A stretch of 37,609 bases of DNA from an uncultured Mycoplasmatota bacterium (GCA_947305065.1 CAMZCT010000017.1:1-37609), one strand, 5' to 3'. Numbered from the stretch's first letter, positions 14,388 through 23,417 are shown. Notes: generated from the sequence alone by a model not told the origin. A program made the numbers and translations.

Positions 14388-14966
14388 ATGAATTATAAAA
14401 AGATGAGAGAATATACACATGAAGAATTTGTAGAATTAGTTAAGAATATGAGTGAAGATGAACTATTAAATCTTAGTGCTAATTATGGTGGATATCCAGT
14501 ATTATTTAGAATGGCTCTTGATGATAGAATTAGTCATATTCCATTTATTCAAACTGGTGCTGCTATAATAATAAGAAATAAAAATGGGGAAATTCTTTTA
14601 CAAGAGAGAACTGATAGAGATAAATGGGGACTTCCTGGGGGATGTCAGGATTTAGGGGAGGATTTAAGAGTTACTGCCGTAAGAGAGGCGTTTGAAGAAA
14701 CAGGAATAACTCTTGATCCAAATGAAATCACATTGATAGATACATTATCTGGTGAGTCTAGAAAGAATAGTTATCCTAATGGTGATATCGTATACAACAA
14801 TACATCATTATATTTGGCGGATGTTTCTTTGTCTGATGCTTCAAGTTTAAAAGGTGATTCGGAAACAAAAAGATTAAGATTTTTTAGTCTTGATGAAATT
14901 CCTACAAACCTAATGGATGCTGATTTAATAAAGTCTTATAAAAATTATATTAATAAAAGACACTAA
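14388..14966 (+). CDS. NUDIX hydrolase
   Basis: 192 aa. The complete Nudix box G-x5-E-x7-REUxEExGU is present in the stretch GCQDLGE ... REAFEETGI, with a preceding LQERTDRDKWGLPGG strand. It hydrolyses a nucleoside diphosphate linked to some group X. The N-terminal 50 residues, with repeated acidic helices, form an extension seen in several Firmicute members. Start chosen at ATG 14388, with AAAGGTGA 8 nt upstream; the in-frame GTG at 14376 lies in that ribosome site. The stop codon is inside the terminator hairpin at 14960. Not followed by a recognisable junction site. Confidence 0.9.
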   Translation: MNYKKMREYTHEEFVELVKNMSEDELLNLSANYGGYPVLFRMALDDRISHIPFIQTGAAIIIRNKNGEILLQERTDRDKWGLPGGCQDLGEDLRVTAVREAFEETGITLDPNEITLIDTLSGESRKNSYPNGDIVYNNTSLYLADVSLSDASSLKGDSETKRLRFFSLDEIPTNLMDADLIKSYKNYINKRH

Positions 14967-14985
14967 CGAAATGTTAGTGTTTATT
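14960..14985. terminator. Bidirectional terminator between NUDIX gene and kinase remnant
   Basis: ACACTAAC (14960-14967) pairs with GTTAGTGT (14973-14980), T-rich on both sides. Confidence 0.7.
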
Positions 14986-15384
14986 TTATTTTCTGGCATT
15001 TATACCATAATAGCGCCTTAAGAGTCTTATCTTTCCTTTGTATGTGTTTTCTTGAATGTATTTTTTTAATATATCTTCATCTAATCCGGGTGAATAATAA
15101 TCTTTATTGTCTCCAAACTCTTCACTAAAATCATCTATTATAGGAACTTTTTTTAAAAATTGTTTGAATAAGTATTCGTTTTTAAAATATTCTCTTTCAT
15201 ATATTGGTACTAATTCTACATCTTTGAATCCAGCTACAATTACTATTGTGTCTTCTTCCAGTTCTTTTAGTATTTTATCAGTCTTTATCTCTTCGATGAT
15301 ACGTTCACATACTTGGGCTAATTTCTTGTTGTTAGCTACTGAACTACCACCAAACTTTTGTACTACTATTTGAACAGAGTTCAC
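14986..15384 (-). pseudogene. Aspartokinase-like N-terminal remnant, 132 aa
   Basis: The first 17 residues, ending in VVQKFGGSSVANN, match the ATP-binding start of aspartate kinases, and TIVIVAGFKD resembles the second strand, but the remaining 80 residues do not continue the kinase and the whole is one third of the normal 400 aa. The frame is open without internal stops, so it may be an internally deleted remnant or a small protein built from the kinase N-terminus. The GTG start overlaps an AAAGGGG ribosome-site-like sequence, which is poor spacing. It sits between the accessory region and the backbone. Function as an aspartokinase is excluded by the missing aspartate-binding and ACT domains. 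Confidence 0.55.
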
Positions 15385-15564
15385 CCCTTTGTCTGTATAA
15401 GTATAATATTATATGTCAATAAGACTAAGGAAGATAATTCCACAGTAGTGGTTGTAATTTGCCATAGCAATCCACAGTTTACACAAATATCAAATATTTA
15501 TCTTTTAGAAAAAATGATTTATTATTTTTATTGTGTTATAATACGCTTGAAGTGAGGGACTTGT

Positions 15565-16839
15565 ATGAAAAAGAAAATTCTTATTCCTATTATTATATTA
15601 TTAGTAGTAGGTGGGACTGTAGCTGGTGTTTTTGGGTATAAAAAATATCACAAATCAAAAGAGCTATTTGTGGAAATTACTAAAAAAATAGATGCTTCTT
15701 TAGGAGATAAAATATATAATACTGATGCTGTTAAAAAACTAGTTAATGGAACAGTTGTTGATAAGAAGAAAGTTATCAACACTAATAAAGTTGGAAAACA
15801 AACAATTAAGTTAACTATTAAGGACTTCTTTAAGAAAACTAAAGTTTATTCTTTTGAAGTAGAGGTTAAAGATACTGTTGCTCCAGAAATAGAAGCTCCA
15901 GAAAAATTAACTACTCCTTATGATAGTAATGTAGACTTGTTAAAAGGAGTAAAAGCAACGGATAACTATGATAAAGAGGTTCCTGTTACTGTTGAAGGCG
16001 AGTATGATTTAAAAAAAGCTGGAGATTATAAGTTACAATACGTTGCTAAAGATAGTAGTGGGAATGAAACAAGAAAAGATGTTATTTTAATAGTTAAAGA
16101 AAAAGTTGTAGAAGTACCAAAACCAGAAGAGAAACCTGTTAATAACAATACAAATGAGAAAGAAACTCCAAAAAATAATGAACAATCAAAAAATGAACCA
16201 ACTTCACCGGTTATTAATCCTGATGGATCTTTTACTACATCTAAGGGGTTCCGTGGTGAAACAAGAAATGGTATTACATACATTGATGGTATATTAATTG
16301 CTAATAAAACATATGCATTGCCAAGTACTTACGTTCCTGCAAATACTTATGGGGGATTAAGTTCTTCAACTGAAATAAGTAAAACGGGAATAGTAAATAA
16401 TGCTTATTCTGCATATTTACAAATGAAAAATGCAGCTGCAGCAGCAGGATTTAATATTGAAATTGCTAGTGGTTATAGATCTTATGGATATCAAAATAAG
16501 TTATATAATGGTTATGTTAGAAAATATGGAAAAGCTGATGCTGATAGAGGTTCTGCAAGACCTGGTCATTCAGAACATCAGACTGGTTTAGCATTTGATT
16601 TAAATACTATAAGTCATTCTTCTGATAATACAACTACTACTAGTTGGGTTTTAAATAATTGCTATAATTATGGATTTATATTAAGATATCCTAATGGTAA
16701 AATGGGAGAGACTGGTTATAAATATGAATGGTGGCATTTAAGATATGTAGGTGTAGATTTAGCTACTAAGTTATATAATGGTGGTAACTGGATCACACTT
16801 GAAAATTATTTTGGTATAACTAGTCAATATAATTATTAA
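15565..16839 (+). CDS. VanY-type D-alanyl-D-alanine carboxypeptidase
   Basis: 424 aa cell-envelope enzyme that trims the terminal D-Ala of peptidoglycan stem peptides. An N-terminal membrane anchor (about 4-24, uncleaved) is followed by an Ig-like/HYR-type domain (about 35-178, with DTVAPEIEAP and KDSSGNETR), a Pro/Asn/Glu-rich linker (183-218) and the M15 peptidase domain. Zinc ligands are His338 and Asp345 in HSEHQTGLAFDL and His391 in EWWHLRYVG, with Glu388 as catalytic base. The promoter has an extended -10 (TGTTATAAT at 15534-15542) and a GAGGGA ribosome site. The following terminator makes it a single-gene unit. No other vancomycin-resistance genes are near, so housekeeping wall maturation is likeliest. 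Confidence 0.93.
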   Translation: MKKKILIPIIILLVVGGTVAGVFGYKKYHKSKELFVEITKKIDASLGDKIYNTDAVKKLVNGTVVDKKKVINTNKVGKQTIKLTIKDFFKKTKVYSFEVEVKDTVAPEIEAPEKLTTPYDSNVDLLKGVKATDNYDKEVPVTVEGEYDLKKAGDYKLQYVAKDSSGNETRKDVILIVKEKVVEVPKPEEKPVNNNTNEKETPKNNEQSKNEPTSPVINPDGSFTTSKGFRGETRNGITYIDGILIANKTYALPSTYVPANTYGGLSSSTEISKTGIVNNAYSAYLQMKNAAAAAGFNIEIASGYRSYGYQNKLYNGYVRKYGKADADRGSARPGHSEHQTGLAFDLNTISHSSDNTTTTSWVLNNCYNYGFILRYPNGKMGETGYKYEWWHLRYVGVDLATKLYNGGNWITLENYFGITSQYNY

Positions 16840-16860
16840 GAGAAGAAATTCTCTTTTTTT
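16838..16860 (+). terminator. Terminator after the carboxypeptidase gene
   Basis: AAGAGAA-GAAA-TTCTCTT (16838-16855) followed by T tract. Confidence 0.85.
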
Positions 16861-16883
16861 TGTGAATAAAAAAGGTTTTCGCC

Positions 16884-17192
16884 TTACATTGCTATACCTA
16901 ATTTCACTTCTTCTTCAAGTGGAAATATTGGTATATTTCTTGCTATTCTTAGAAAAGCCAACTCGCTTAAACCGTATTGGCAAGGAATATTTTTTTCTCT
17001 AAATTGATCTATTATTTCTTCAGCATAATCAACAAGCTCAAAAACCTCATTATTTGTTGAAATAGTTTCTTTTTTGCTTTTTAGTATTTCTTTATTAATA
17101 AATGGGCCTAGGTTTTTGTTAGCTTGTAAAAATTTCCTACATATTGTTCTTACTGCAGCCTTTTCTTTATTATTTGGAATTCTTCTGTTCAT
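16884..17192 (-). CDS. Hypothetical protein, 102 aa
   Basis: Charged, helical protein without membrane segment (NRRIPNNKEKAAVRTICRKFL at the N-terminus with a break at residue 20, YAEEIIDQFREKN in the middle). I do not recognise the family. It begins 38 bp after the stop of the P-type ATPase gene on the same strand; the ATPase terminator lies in that gap, so expression depends on read-through or a weak promoter, and the ribosome site is poor. A short AAGG...CCTT hairpin with T run follows the stop. The frame and codon use look real but the evidence is limited. Confidence 0.55.
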   Translation of the reverse strand: MNRRIPNNKEKAAVRTICRKFLQANKNLGPFINKEILKSKKETISTNNEVFELVDYAEEIIDQFREKNIPCQYGLSELAFLRIARNIPIFPLEEEVKLGIAM

Positions 17193-17210
17193 TTCGTCTA
17201 TTATTACATA

Positions 17211-17240
17211 TAAAAAGATAAAATAATTACTTATTTTATC
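17211..17240 (-). terminator. Terminator of the P-type ATPase gene
   Basis: On the minus strand GATAAAATAA and TTATTTTATC form a perfect 10-bp stem with loop GTAA, followed by TTTTTA. The ATPase stop codon is in the first arm. Confidence 0.7.
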
Positions 17241-19591
17241 TTACTAATGTCTGATTCTACTTTAATTGTATTATCAAAATGATGGAATATCTTGGTTATG
17301 ATAAAGTTTAAGGTTTTGTATACTGCGAATGAATCGATTGCAAGTACAAAGATGATTAATAATATAGTAGAGTTTATTGGTAATATTTCGAAAAAGCCAG
17401 GGGCAAATAAAGCACAAGTTACAAAACCAGTTAACATTGTAAAGAATAGTGCTCCACGTAACCAAGTGAATGGAGTACATATTTTATATAAATATATTAA
17501 ACCGGTAATAGTTGTCATATAAATGCTTATTGTACTAGTAATATTATATGAAAGATCAAATACAGCAGAGAATGCTGATACTAAAGCAACGTTAAATATT
17601 ACTGTTAATGCAGTAGGAAGTGCCTTAGCTAATATTTTTAATAAGAAATTACCTTTTACTAAATCGTTGTTTGGTTCTAGAGCTAATATAAATGATGGGG
17701 TACCAATAGTGAATGTAGTAATAAAGGTTAGGTTTATTGGTTTAAACCAGTATTTTTGTGCAATTGCAATACTTAGTATTATTAAGAATATTGTATATAA
17801 GGTTTTAACTAATAATAGAGATGCACTTCTTTCAACGTTATTGATTGTTTGTCTTCCTTCGGCAACAACACGAGGTAAAGAGCTAAAGTCATCGTTTAAT
17901 AGAATCAATTGTGCAACGTTACGAGCAGCATCTGTTCCACTTTTGATAGAAATAGCACAATCTGATTCTTTTAAAGCTAAAACGTCGTTAACACCATCGC
18001 CAGTCATAGCAACTGTGTGACCTTTTGCTTTTAAGTATTTAACAATCCACTTCTTTTGAACAGGACTAACTCGTCCAAATATTTGATATTTATCTACTAT
18101 AGATTCTACTTCTTCTTTACTTAACTCGTCGATATTTACTCCGTTGGCATTTTCTAATCCAACTTTACGAGCAATGGATGTTACAGTTTTGGCATTGTCA
18201 CCAGATATAATTTTTACATCGACATTATATTTTTTAAAGTATTCTAAGGTTTCTTTAGCTGATGGTCTAATGACATCTTCAATAAGAGCATAACCAATTA
18301 ATTCTATATCTTTTAAATTTTCTGTTATTGGTCCTTCTTTTTTTCCGATTGCTACTACACGATAAGTGTTTAAGTATTCTTCTGTTTCTTCACGAGCTTC
18401 TTTGCCTCCAATTCTTTCGGGAGCGCCAAGATAAAGTGAATAGTCATCTAGTTCTATAGCAGAATATTTTCTCTCAGAAGAGAAAGGAATAAGTTTTTTT
18501 GCTTTTAATTGGCCAGTGTTAAAATATTCTTTTAATGCTATCATTGTTGGATTTGTGTCTTCGCTATAAGAAACGTATTCTTCAAATGTTTCACAAACCA
18601 TGTCTTTACTATAGAAAGCTCTTCCAACAATGTTTTTTACTTCCATTTTACCTTCGGTAATAGTACCAGTTTTGTCTAAGCATATTACATCAACTCTAGC
18701 AAGAGATTCTATGGCATATAATTGTTGAACTAATACTTTTACTCTATAAAGTTTGATAATACCAACGGCCATAACAGAAGAGGTTAGTAGTACTAATCCT
18801 TCAGGTATCATTCCTATTAAGGCAGCAACTGTTGAGAAGATGCTTTCGGCAACGTTTTCAGTTATTCGCCATTGATTAAAGAACATAATAAATCCGATTG
18901 GTATGATAAGAACAGATAGTATTTTTAGTATTTTGGTAAATGAATTCATTATGATGGAGTTTACTGGTTTATCATATTTAGCTTCTTTTGTTATTTCGGA
19001 TGCATAGTTTTCACTACCTATATGAATTACTTGCGCTATAGCGCTTCCTGAAACAACAAATGATCCAGATAATACTGTGTCTCCCACATCTTTTTTTATT
19101 GCATCTGGTTCTCCGGTTAACAAAGATTCATTTACTTCAACTTCACCTTCAACAATTATGGAGTCAACTATTATTTGATGTCCTGTTGCTAATTTTATAA
19201 TATCATCCATTACTACATGGTCGTTGTTTATTTCCTTTAGTTCACCATCTCTTATAACTTCTACTTTGGCTTCTGATATTACGGACAGATTATCAGTGAT
19301 CTTTTTAGAAATAATTTCTTCAATAATACTGATTATTGAGTTTGTAATTATAACTCCCATAAACAAACAATTCTTTAAAGAATTTAATATATTACCATTT
19401 AATATTCCTGCACCAAAAACAGCTAAACCAAGAGCTAGGTTTAGGAAATTAAAATAATTAAAGATGTTATCTGTTATTATTTTTTTGATGGTTTTTGTCT
19501 TAGGCATATCATCATAGTTTACCAAGTTCTTATCAATTCTTTCTTGAACTTGTTTAGATGTTAAACCTGTTTTACAATCTATTTTCTGCAT
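17231..19591 (-). CDS. Cation P-type ATPase, CtpE-like (probable Ca2+)
   Basis: 786 aa ATP-driven cation pump in the membrane. Motifs from the ATG at 19591: actuator LLTGEPDA (about 158), membrane PEGL in IGMIPEGLVLLTS (about 263), phosphorylation site CLDKTGTITEG (Asp about 306) and hinge TGDGVNDVLALKESD. Four C-terminal membrane segments or more follow. The PEGL motif with the GMIPEGLVLLTS context matches the CtpE group, which moves Ca2+ in mycobacteria; no heavy-metal-binding domain or CPC motif is present. Length is normal. ATG 19591 was preferred to the in-frame GTG at 19600, which is part of a weak AGTGAT ribosome site. Confidence 0.92.
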   Translation of the reverse strand: MQKIDCKTGLTSKQVQERIDKNLVNYDDMPKTKTIKKIITDNIFNYFNFLNLALGLAVFGAGILNGNILNSLKNCLFMGVIITNSIISIIEEIISKKITDNLSVISEAKVEVIRDGELKEINNDHVVMDDIIKLATGHQIIVDSIIVEGEVEVNESLLTGEPDAIKKDVGDTVLSGSFVVSGSAIAQVIHIGSENYASEITKEAKYDKPVNSIIMNSFTKILKILSVLIIPIGFIMFFNQWRITENVAESIFSTVAALIGMIPEGLVLLTSSVMAVGIIKLYRVKVLVQQLYAIESLARVDVICLDKTGTITEGKMEVKNIVGRAFYSKDMVCETFEEYVSYSEDTNPTMIALKEYFNTGQLKAKKLIPFSSERKYSAIELDDYSLYLGAPERIGGKEAREETEEYLNTYRVVAIGKKEGPITENLKDIELIGYALIEDVIRPSAKETLEYFKKYNVDVKIISGDNAKTVTSIARKVGLENANGVNIDELSKEEVESIVDKYQIFGRVSPVQKKWIVKYLKAKGHTVAMTGDGVNDVLALKESDCAISIKSGTDAARNVAQLILLNDDFSSLPRVVAEGRQTINNVERSASLLLVKTLYTIFLIILSIAIAQKYWFKPINLTFITTFTIGTPSFILALEPNNDLVKGNFLLKILAKALPTALTVIFNVALVSAFSAVFDLSYNITSTISIYMTTITGLIYLYKICTPFTWLRGALFFTMLTGFVTCALFAPGFFEILPINSTILLIIFVLAIDSFAVYKTLNFIITKIFHHFDNTIKVESDISKIK

Positions 19592-19652
19592 ATTTATCAC
19601 TATTATAATTATAACTTAAAATAATTATTTTCCAACTATTAATGAATTTTTT

Positions 19653-19682
19653 TGCAAAAAAAATAGTAATTGCTTACTATTT
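19653..19682 (-). terminator. Terminator of the symporter gene
   Basis: On the minus strand AAATAGTAA-GCAA-TTACTATTT followed by T run; it overlaps the symporter stop codon and separates it from the ATPase gene. Confidence 0.8.
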
Positions 19683-20927
19683 CTTTTTATTTTTTAACCA
19701 TTTTTTTCCATCAACAATTCTAGTAACTAACATTGAAGATGCTGAATCACCTGTAACATTTAATAGTGTGGCAGCTGGGTCAATAATGGTTGCTATTATT
19801 GTTAATATTGGTAATGAAGCTAATGGAAATCCCATTAGAGAGATTATCAACATTTCTGATATAGTTCCACCACCAACAGGAATAGCAGTGATAAGCAAGT
19901 TAGCAATTAGTGCTATACCGATAACTTTAAATACACCACTTGTTGTATAAACATTTGTACCAAATAAGTATACTAAGAACATAATCTTGAATACTGAACC
20001 AATAACAGAACCATCTTTATGGAAACTAGTTCCTAGAGGAATGACTGTTTCTGCGATATCATCTGGTACACCTATACCTTTGGCACTTTTTAAGTTGGCT
20101 GGAATAGATGCTGCAGAAGAACAAGTTGATATTGATGTAGCTGTAGCGGGTACTATGTTACTCCAAAATGCCTTAACACCATTTTTACCAGCTGATAAAA
20201 AGGCATATAGGGTGTAAAAAATGAAATAGAATAGTATAGCAACAATAGTGTATATAATAAATGTTTTAAGATAACCTAAGGCTATTTCTCCACCAAATGT
20301 TCCAATAAGAGCTGCAAAGTAACAACCTAATCCTATTGGAGCATATAAGAAGATAATATCTACTAGTTTTAAAACTACTTTATTAGCAGATTCTAAAACG
20401 CTTAATAATTTTTCTCCATCTTTACCACTTTTATTAATAGCTATACCTGTAAGAATAGATATTACTACTAAGGCAACAATACTATTTTTTGATAATAATT
20501 CTTTGAAGTCATTAACGCTTATTGCTTGAACAGTACGTGATAAAAAATTCATTTCTTCTTTCGCTTGTTCTACAGTATCACCTAAAGTAGCAATTATTGC
20601 TTTGGTATCGCTTGGATTTACTAATTTAAATGAATAAGTAACAACTAGACCAATGATACATGCTACTAAAGAAGTTACTATGAATACTCCGAAAGTAGAT
20701 AACAATACTTTTTCTAATCTTTTTGGTTGTTTAATCTTAGCTATTGATGTAGTTATAGTTAAAAAAATTAATGGTATTATAATGACAAACAATAAGTTCA
20801 TGAATAGATCACCAAAAGGACTTAGTACAATGGCTTTTTCACCAGCTATCAATCCTAATATGGCTCCAATTATTAAAGCAGTCAATAATAATATTGTTTG
20901 TTTATAATTTTTCCAAATTTTTTTCAT
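19677..20927 (-). CDS. Dicarboxylate/amino acid:cation symporter (DAACS family)
   Basis: 416 aa membrane transporter with about eight helices and two re-entrant loops. The HP1 loop serine-rich motif is in TCSSAASIP, the TM7 signature NMDGT is replaced by FHKDGSV, and the HP2/TM8 region reads DPAATLLNVTGDSAS with the conserved Asp and Asn for substrate and cation. Members import glutamate, aspartate, serine or C4-dicarboxylates with Na+ or H+. The altered TM7 motif (HKDGS) means the coupling ion or substrate may differ from GltP. The ATG has AGAGGAG upstream. It is transcribed as a single gene. The substrate cannot be determined from sequence. Confidence 0.93.
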   Translation of the reverse strand: MKKIWKNYKQTILLLTALIIGAILGLIAGEKAIVLSPFGDLFMNLLFVIIIPLIFLTITTSIAKIKQPKRLEKVLLSTFGVFIVTSLVACIIGLVVTYSFKLVNPSDTKAIIATLGDTVEQAKEEMNFLSRTVQAISVNDFKELLSKNSIVALVVISILTGIAINKSGKDGEKLLSVLESANKVVLKLVDIIFLYAPIGLGCYFAALIGTFGGEIALGYLKTFIIYTIVAILFYFIFYTLYAFLSAGKNGVKAFWSNIVPATATSISTCSSAASIPANLKSAKGIGVPDDIAETVIPLGTSFHKDGSVIGSVFKIMFLVYLFGTNVYTTSGVFKVIGIALIANLLITAIPVGGGTISEMLIISLMGFPLASLPILTIIATIIDPAATLLNVTGDSASSMLVTRIVDGKKWLKNKKK

Positions 20928-20986
20928 GTTTTCTCCTCTCTTAAGGAAAGTTTATAACAGAAATTTAATTTTTAATATTTATATAA

Positions 20987-21034
20987 ATCCACAAGTGGAT
21001 AAAAAGGATTTGTAAAAATCCACATACGTGGTAT
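20987..21034 (+). promoter_or_regulatory. Pair of inverted repeats upstream of the Sel1 gene
   Basis: ATCCAC-AA-GTGGAT (20987-21000) and ATCCAC-ATAC-GTGG (21018-21031) are two related dyads 31 bp apart, immediately upstream of a TATTATA -10-like box. They could be an operator pair; no candidate regulator is adjacent. Confidence 0.45.
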
Positions 21035-21053
21035 TATAAAAGTGGTGATGTTG

Positions 21054-22589
21054 ATGGCAAAAGAATATATAAAGATGAATATTGATGATAATCATTTGAG
21101 TTTAGGAAACTTATTTCGTATTACTAAGGAATTATCTAAGAATAAGTCTTCAGCTTTACAAACAGAAATATTTTGTGTTTTGTTTGGAGTTGATAGTATT
21201 AATGACACTACTGTTAACAATTATTGTGTAGGTTGTAGGAAGATAGGTAATGATTTTAAACAGATCTATTTGAATTTTCAAAAGAGATATGCTAATGATA
21301 AAAGTATATTTGAAGATATTATTATTTCTTTACTTAGCATTATTGATGGTAATTTATATTTGATCGAAAGGGATAAAAAGACTTTTATTAATAATAATGC
21401 TAGTATTTCTGAGTTATGTAAAAAAATGTTTAATATTACTAAAAATGACAAGTCTATTCCAAGTGATTTATTAAATAAAATAAATGGTTTATACAAGGAA
21501 GAAGATTATTATTCACAATTAGTAGAAACATTATTTTTTATAATATTAGGAAAAAAGCAACCATTATATGAAGCAGATGTAAAAAGGGAAGTAATTGAAA
21601 ACGTATTAAATGATACTTATATTAGTTCTAAAAGTTTGGAAGATTATTTGGCATTGAAATTAAAAGAGAGTATAAACTATGATTACTCTTTAAAAAGAAT
21701 GGCTTTAGAAGGTAATGCATACGCTGCTTTTGAGCAAGCTACAAATGAATATAGTGGTTTTGTTAAAGGATATCCTCGCTATGATGAAGCTTACAAATAT
21801 TTGGAAATAGCAGCATCGTATAATCATGCTGGAGCAATATATATGATTGGAAAAATGTATTATACGGGGGATATAGGTACTAAAAGTGATGATGATTTAA
21901 AAAAAGCATTTAATTACTTAGAAAGAGCAAGAGATTTAGGGAACGTTGCAGCATTAAATGTTTTAGGTTTATATTACTTGAATGGTGTATATCCTGTTAC
22001 ACAAAATAAAAAGAAAGCTTTGGAATATTTTACTAAAGCAGCAGATAATAATTATGCATTTTCATTTAATAATTTAGGTAGATATTATGAGTATACAGAT
22101 AAGGAATTATCTTTTAGTTATTATAAGAAGAGTGCTTCGCTTGGAGAAAGCTGGGCTTGTAACATGGTTGGTGAATGCTATAGACGAGGTTATTTAACTG
22201 AGAAAGATGAAAAGAAATCTTATCAATATTACTTGGATGGAGTATCTGCTAGCTTTAGAACAATGTGTTTTTATAATTACTATAATCTTGCTAATATTTA
22301 TATTAATGGGAAAATAGATATAGGCGTGGAAAAAGATGTTAATAAAGCACTAGATTATTATAAAATAGCTAGCGATAATGATATTATTGAAGCTAGTATT
22401 AAATTATTATATTATTATATTGATAAGTTCTTATTAGAGCATAAGGAAGAGAACAAAGAAAAAATATATTATTATAAAAAAGTAATAGAGAATCATCCGA
22501 AATATAATGATGATATTAGAAAAGAAGTAGAAGAAAAAATTAAAAAATTATATGAAAAGAAAAGTATATTTTTAGATTTTATATTTTAA
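21054..22589 (+). CDS. Sel1-like repeat (TPR) protein
   Basis: 511 aa, cytoplasmic. The N-terminal 200 residues are helical and unrecognised. From about 225 to 430 run Sel1/TPR repeats, seen as A-x-x-x-LG-x-x-Y units: AIYMIGKMYYTGD, AALNVLGLYYLNG, FSFNNLGRYYEY, WACNMVGECYRRG and YNLANIYINGK, each followed by a KKAxxYxxKA-type helix. Such repeats bind partner proteins; the partner is not visible. Start at ATG 21054 after GTGGTGAT; ATG 21048 and GTG 21042 are in-frame alternatives. It begins a run with the RNHCP and membrane-protein genes at short spacing, so the three may form an operon. Confidence 0.85.
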   Translation: MAKEYIKMNIDDNHLSLGNLFRITKELSKNKSSALQTEIFCVLFGVDSINDTTVNNYCVGCRKIGNDFKQIYLNFQKRYANDKSIFEDIIISLLSIIDGNLYLIERDKKTFINNNASISELCKKMFNITKNDKSIPSDLLNKINGLYKEEDYYSQLVETLFFIILGKKQPLYEADVKREVIENVLNDTYISSKSLEDYLALKLKESINYDYSLKRMALEGNAYAAFEQATNEYSGFVKGYPRYDEAYKYLEIAASYNHAGAIYMIGKMYYTGDIGTKSDDDLKKAFNYLERARDLGNVAALNVLGLYYLNGVYPVTQNKKKALEYFTKAADNNYAFSFNNLGRYYEYTDKELSFSYYKKSASLGESWACNMVGECYRRGYLTEKDEKKSYQYYLDGVSASFRTMCFYNYYNLANIYINGKIDIGVEKDVNKALDYYKIASDNDIIEASIKLLYYYIDKFLLEHKEENKEKIYYYKKVIENHPKYNDDIRKEVEEKIKKLYEKKSIFLDFIF

Positions 22590-22612
22590 ATATTAGAAGA
22601 GTAGATGATAAT

Positions 22613-22936
22613 ATGGATGTAGCAAAATTTACGATGAAGGATGAAGCGTTTAAGTGTTTAGTTTGTGGTAAAAGTGTTGAACCGTTGGGATATAGTGCCA
22701 GGGATCATTGCCCATATTGTTTGTGCTCTATACATGTAGATAATAATCCTGGAGATAGAATGTGCGAGTGTAAGGGGATATTAGAACCAATTAGTATAGA
22801 ACCATGGAAAAAAGGTAAATATAAAATCAAGTATAGATGTAATAAGTGTGGAATGGAGAAAAGAAATGTAGCAGCTATTGATGATGACATGGATAAAATA
22901 ATAGATATTATGAGCCATCCCGATGTAGAGGTTTAA
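22613..22936 (+). CDS. RNHCP-type zinc-ribbon protein
   Basis: 107 aa protein with FKCLVCGKSVEPLG, ARDHCPYCLCSIHVD, PGDRMCECKG and YRCNKCG, giving four cysteine pairs for two zinc sites. This is the pattern of the RNHCP domain family (usually RNHCPxCLxSxHVD); here N is replaced by D (RDHCP). Function is unknown in the family; nucleic-acid binding is often guessed. The gene starts 23 bp after the Sel1 protein stop and ends directly at the ATG of the next gene, so these are cotranscribed and probably coupled. Confidence 0.88.
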   Translation: MDVAKFTMKDEAFKCLVCGKSVEPLGYSARDHCPYCLCSIHVDNNPGDRMCECKGILEPISIEPWKKGKYKIKYRCNKCGMEKRNVAAIDDDMDKIIDIMSHPDVEV

Positions 22937-23248
22937 ATGAAGAAAGAACAAAAAAAGGTATTAAAAGAAATAGATAAAAACATAAGAAAGTCGTTTGGTA
23001 AGTTTTATGTTTTTTCTATTATAATGATTATTTGTTTACTTTTGTTTCCATTAATAATGGAAAAGGTAAAAGTATGGTTTGATATACTTTTACTATTATT
23101 CTTTGTATGTTTTTATATATATATGATATTAGATTTATATAAAAAAAGAAGTAACTATTGGACCATTTTAACTAGTATATTGATATTTGCTTTTATTATG
23201 ATAATGACATTAGATGTTATTAAATTGGTGTTTTTCTTGATAAAATAG
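22937..23248 (+). CDS. Small membrane protein, three helices
   Basis: 103 aa. A basic N-terminus (KKEQKKVLKEIDKNIRK) is followed by three hydrophobic segments at about 24-42, 48-64 and 75-100. No family recognised. The ATG directly follows the stop codon of the RNHCP gene, and the ribosome site (GAGG) lies in its last codons, so translation is coupled. Last gene of the Sel1 group; a new promoter begins within its last codons. Confidence 0.7.
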   Translation: MKKEQKKVLKEIDKNIRKSFGKFYVFSIIMIICLLLFPLIMEKVKVWFDILLLLFFVCFYIYMILDLYKKRSNYWTILTSILIFAFIMIMTLDVIKLVFFLIK

Positions 23249-23266
23249 TCAATTGTATGTTATAAT
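23237..23266 (+). promoter_or_regulatory. Promoter of the 41-aa gene
   Basis: TTGATA (23237-23242), 18-bp spacer, TATAAT (23261-23266). Confidence 0.65.
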
Positions 23267-23291
23267 CACTACGCAATGAGGAGGTGTACTT

Positions 23292-23417
23292 ATGAGAACA
23301 TATAAAGTTAATTTACCTGAAGGAGTAAAAAAGACATTTGGTGCAAGAAGAGGGGTTAAAGTTAAACTTATTAATAAGAATATGATTAAGAAAAAAAATA
23401 ATAAAAACGAAAAATAA
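23292..23417 (+). CDS. Basic microprotein, 41 aa
   Basis: A complete short gene: consensus-like promoter at 23237, strong ribosome site GAGGAGGTG (23278-23286), ATG at 23292, 41 codons, and an intrinsic terminator that begins at the stop codon. The protein opens MRTYKVNLPEGVKKTFG and is very basic (about one third Lys/Arg), ending in a Lys/Asn-rich tail. This composition suggests binding to RNA, DNA or the ribosome. I do not recognise a family; it is not one of the short ribosomal proteins I know. The strength of the signals suggests high expression. Confidence 0.72.
   Translation: MRTYKVNLPEGVKKTFGARRGVKVKLINKNMIKKKNNKNEK

Noticed and set aside
15358..15555. 65-aa plus-strand open frame
   Set aside because: No ribosome site, overlaps the kinase remnant start and ends in the promoter region of the carboxypeptidase gene.
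17523..18020. 165-aa plus-strand open frame
   Set aside because: Lies antisense inside the P-type ATPase gene, whose motifs are unmistakable.
20987..21000. DnaA box (TTATCCACA-like)
   Set aside because: The minus-strand reading TTATCCACT has a mismatch and the sequence is better explained as half of a local dyad; no origin genes are near.
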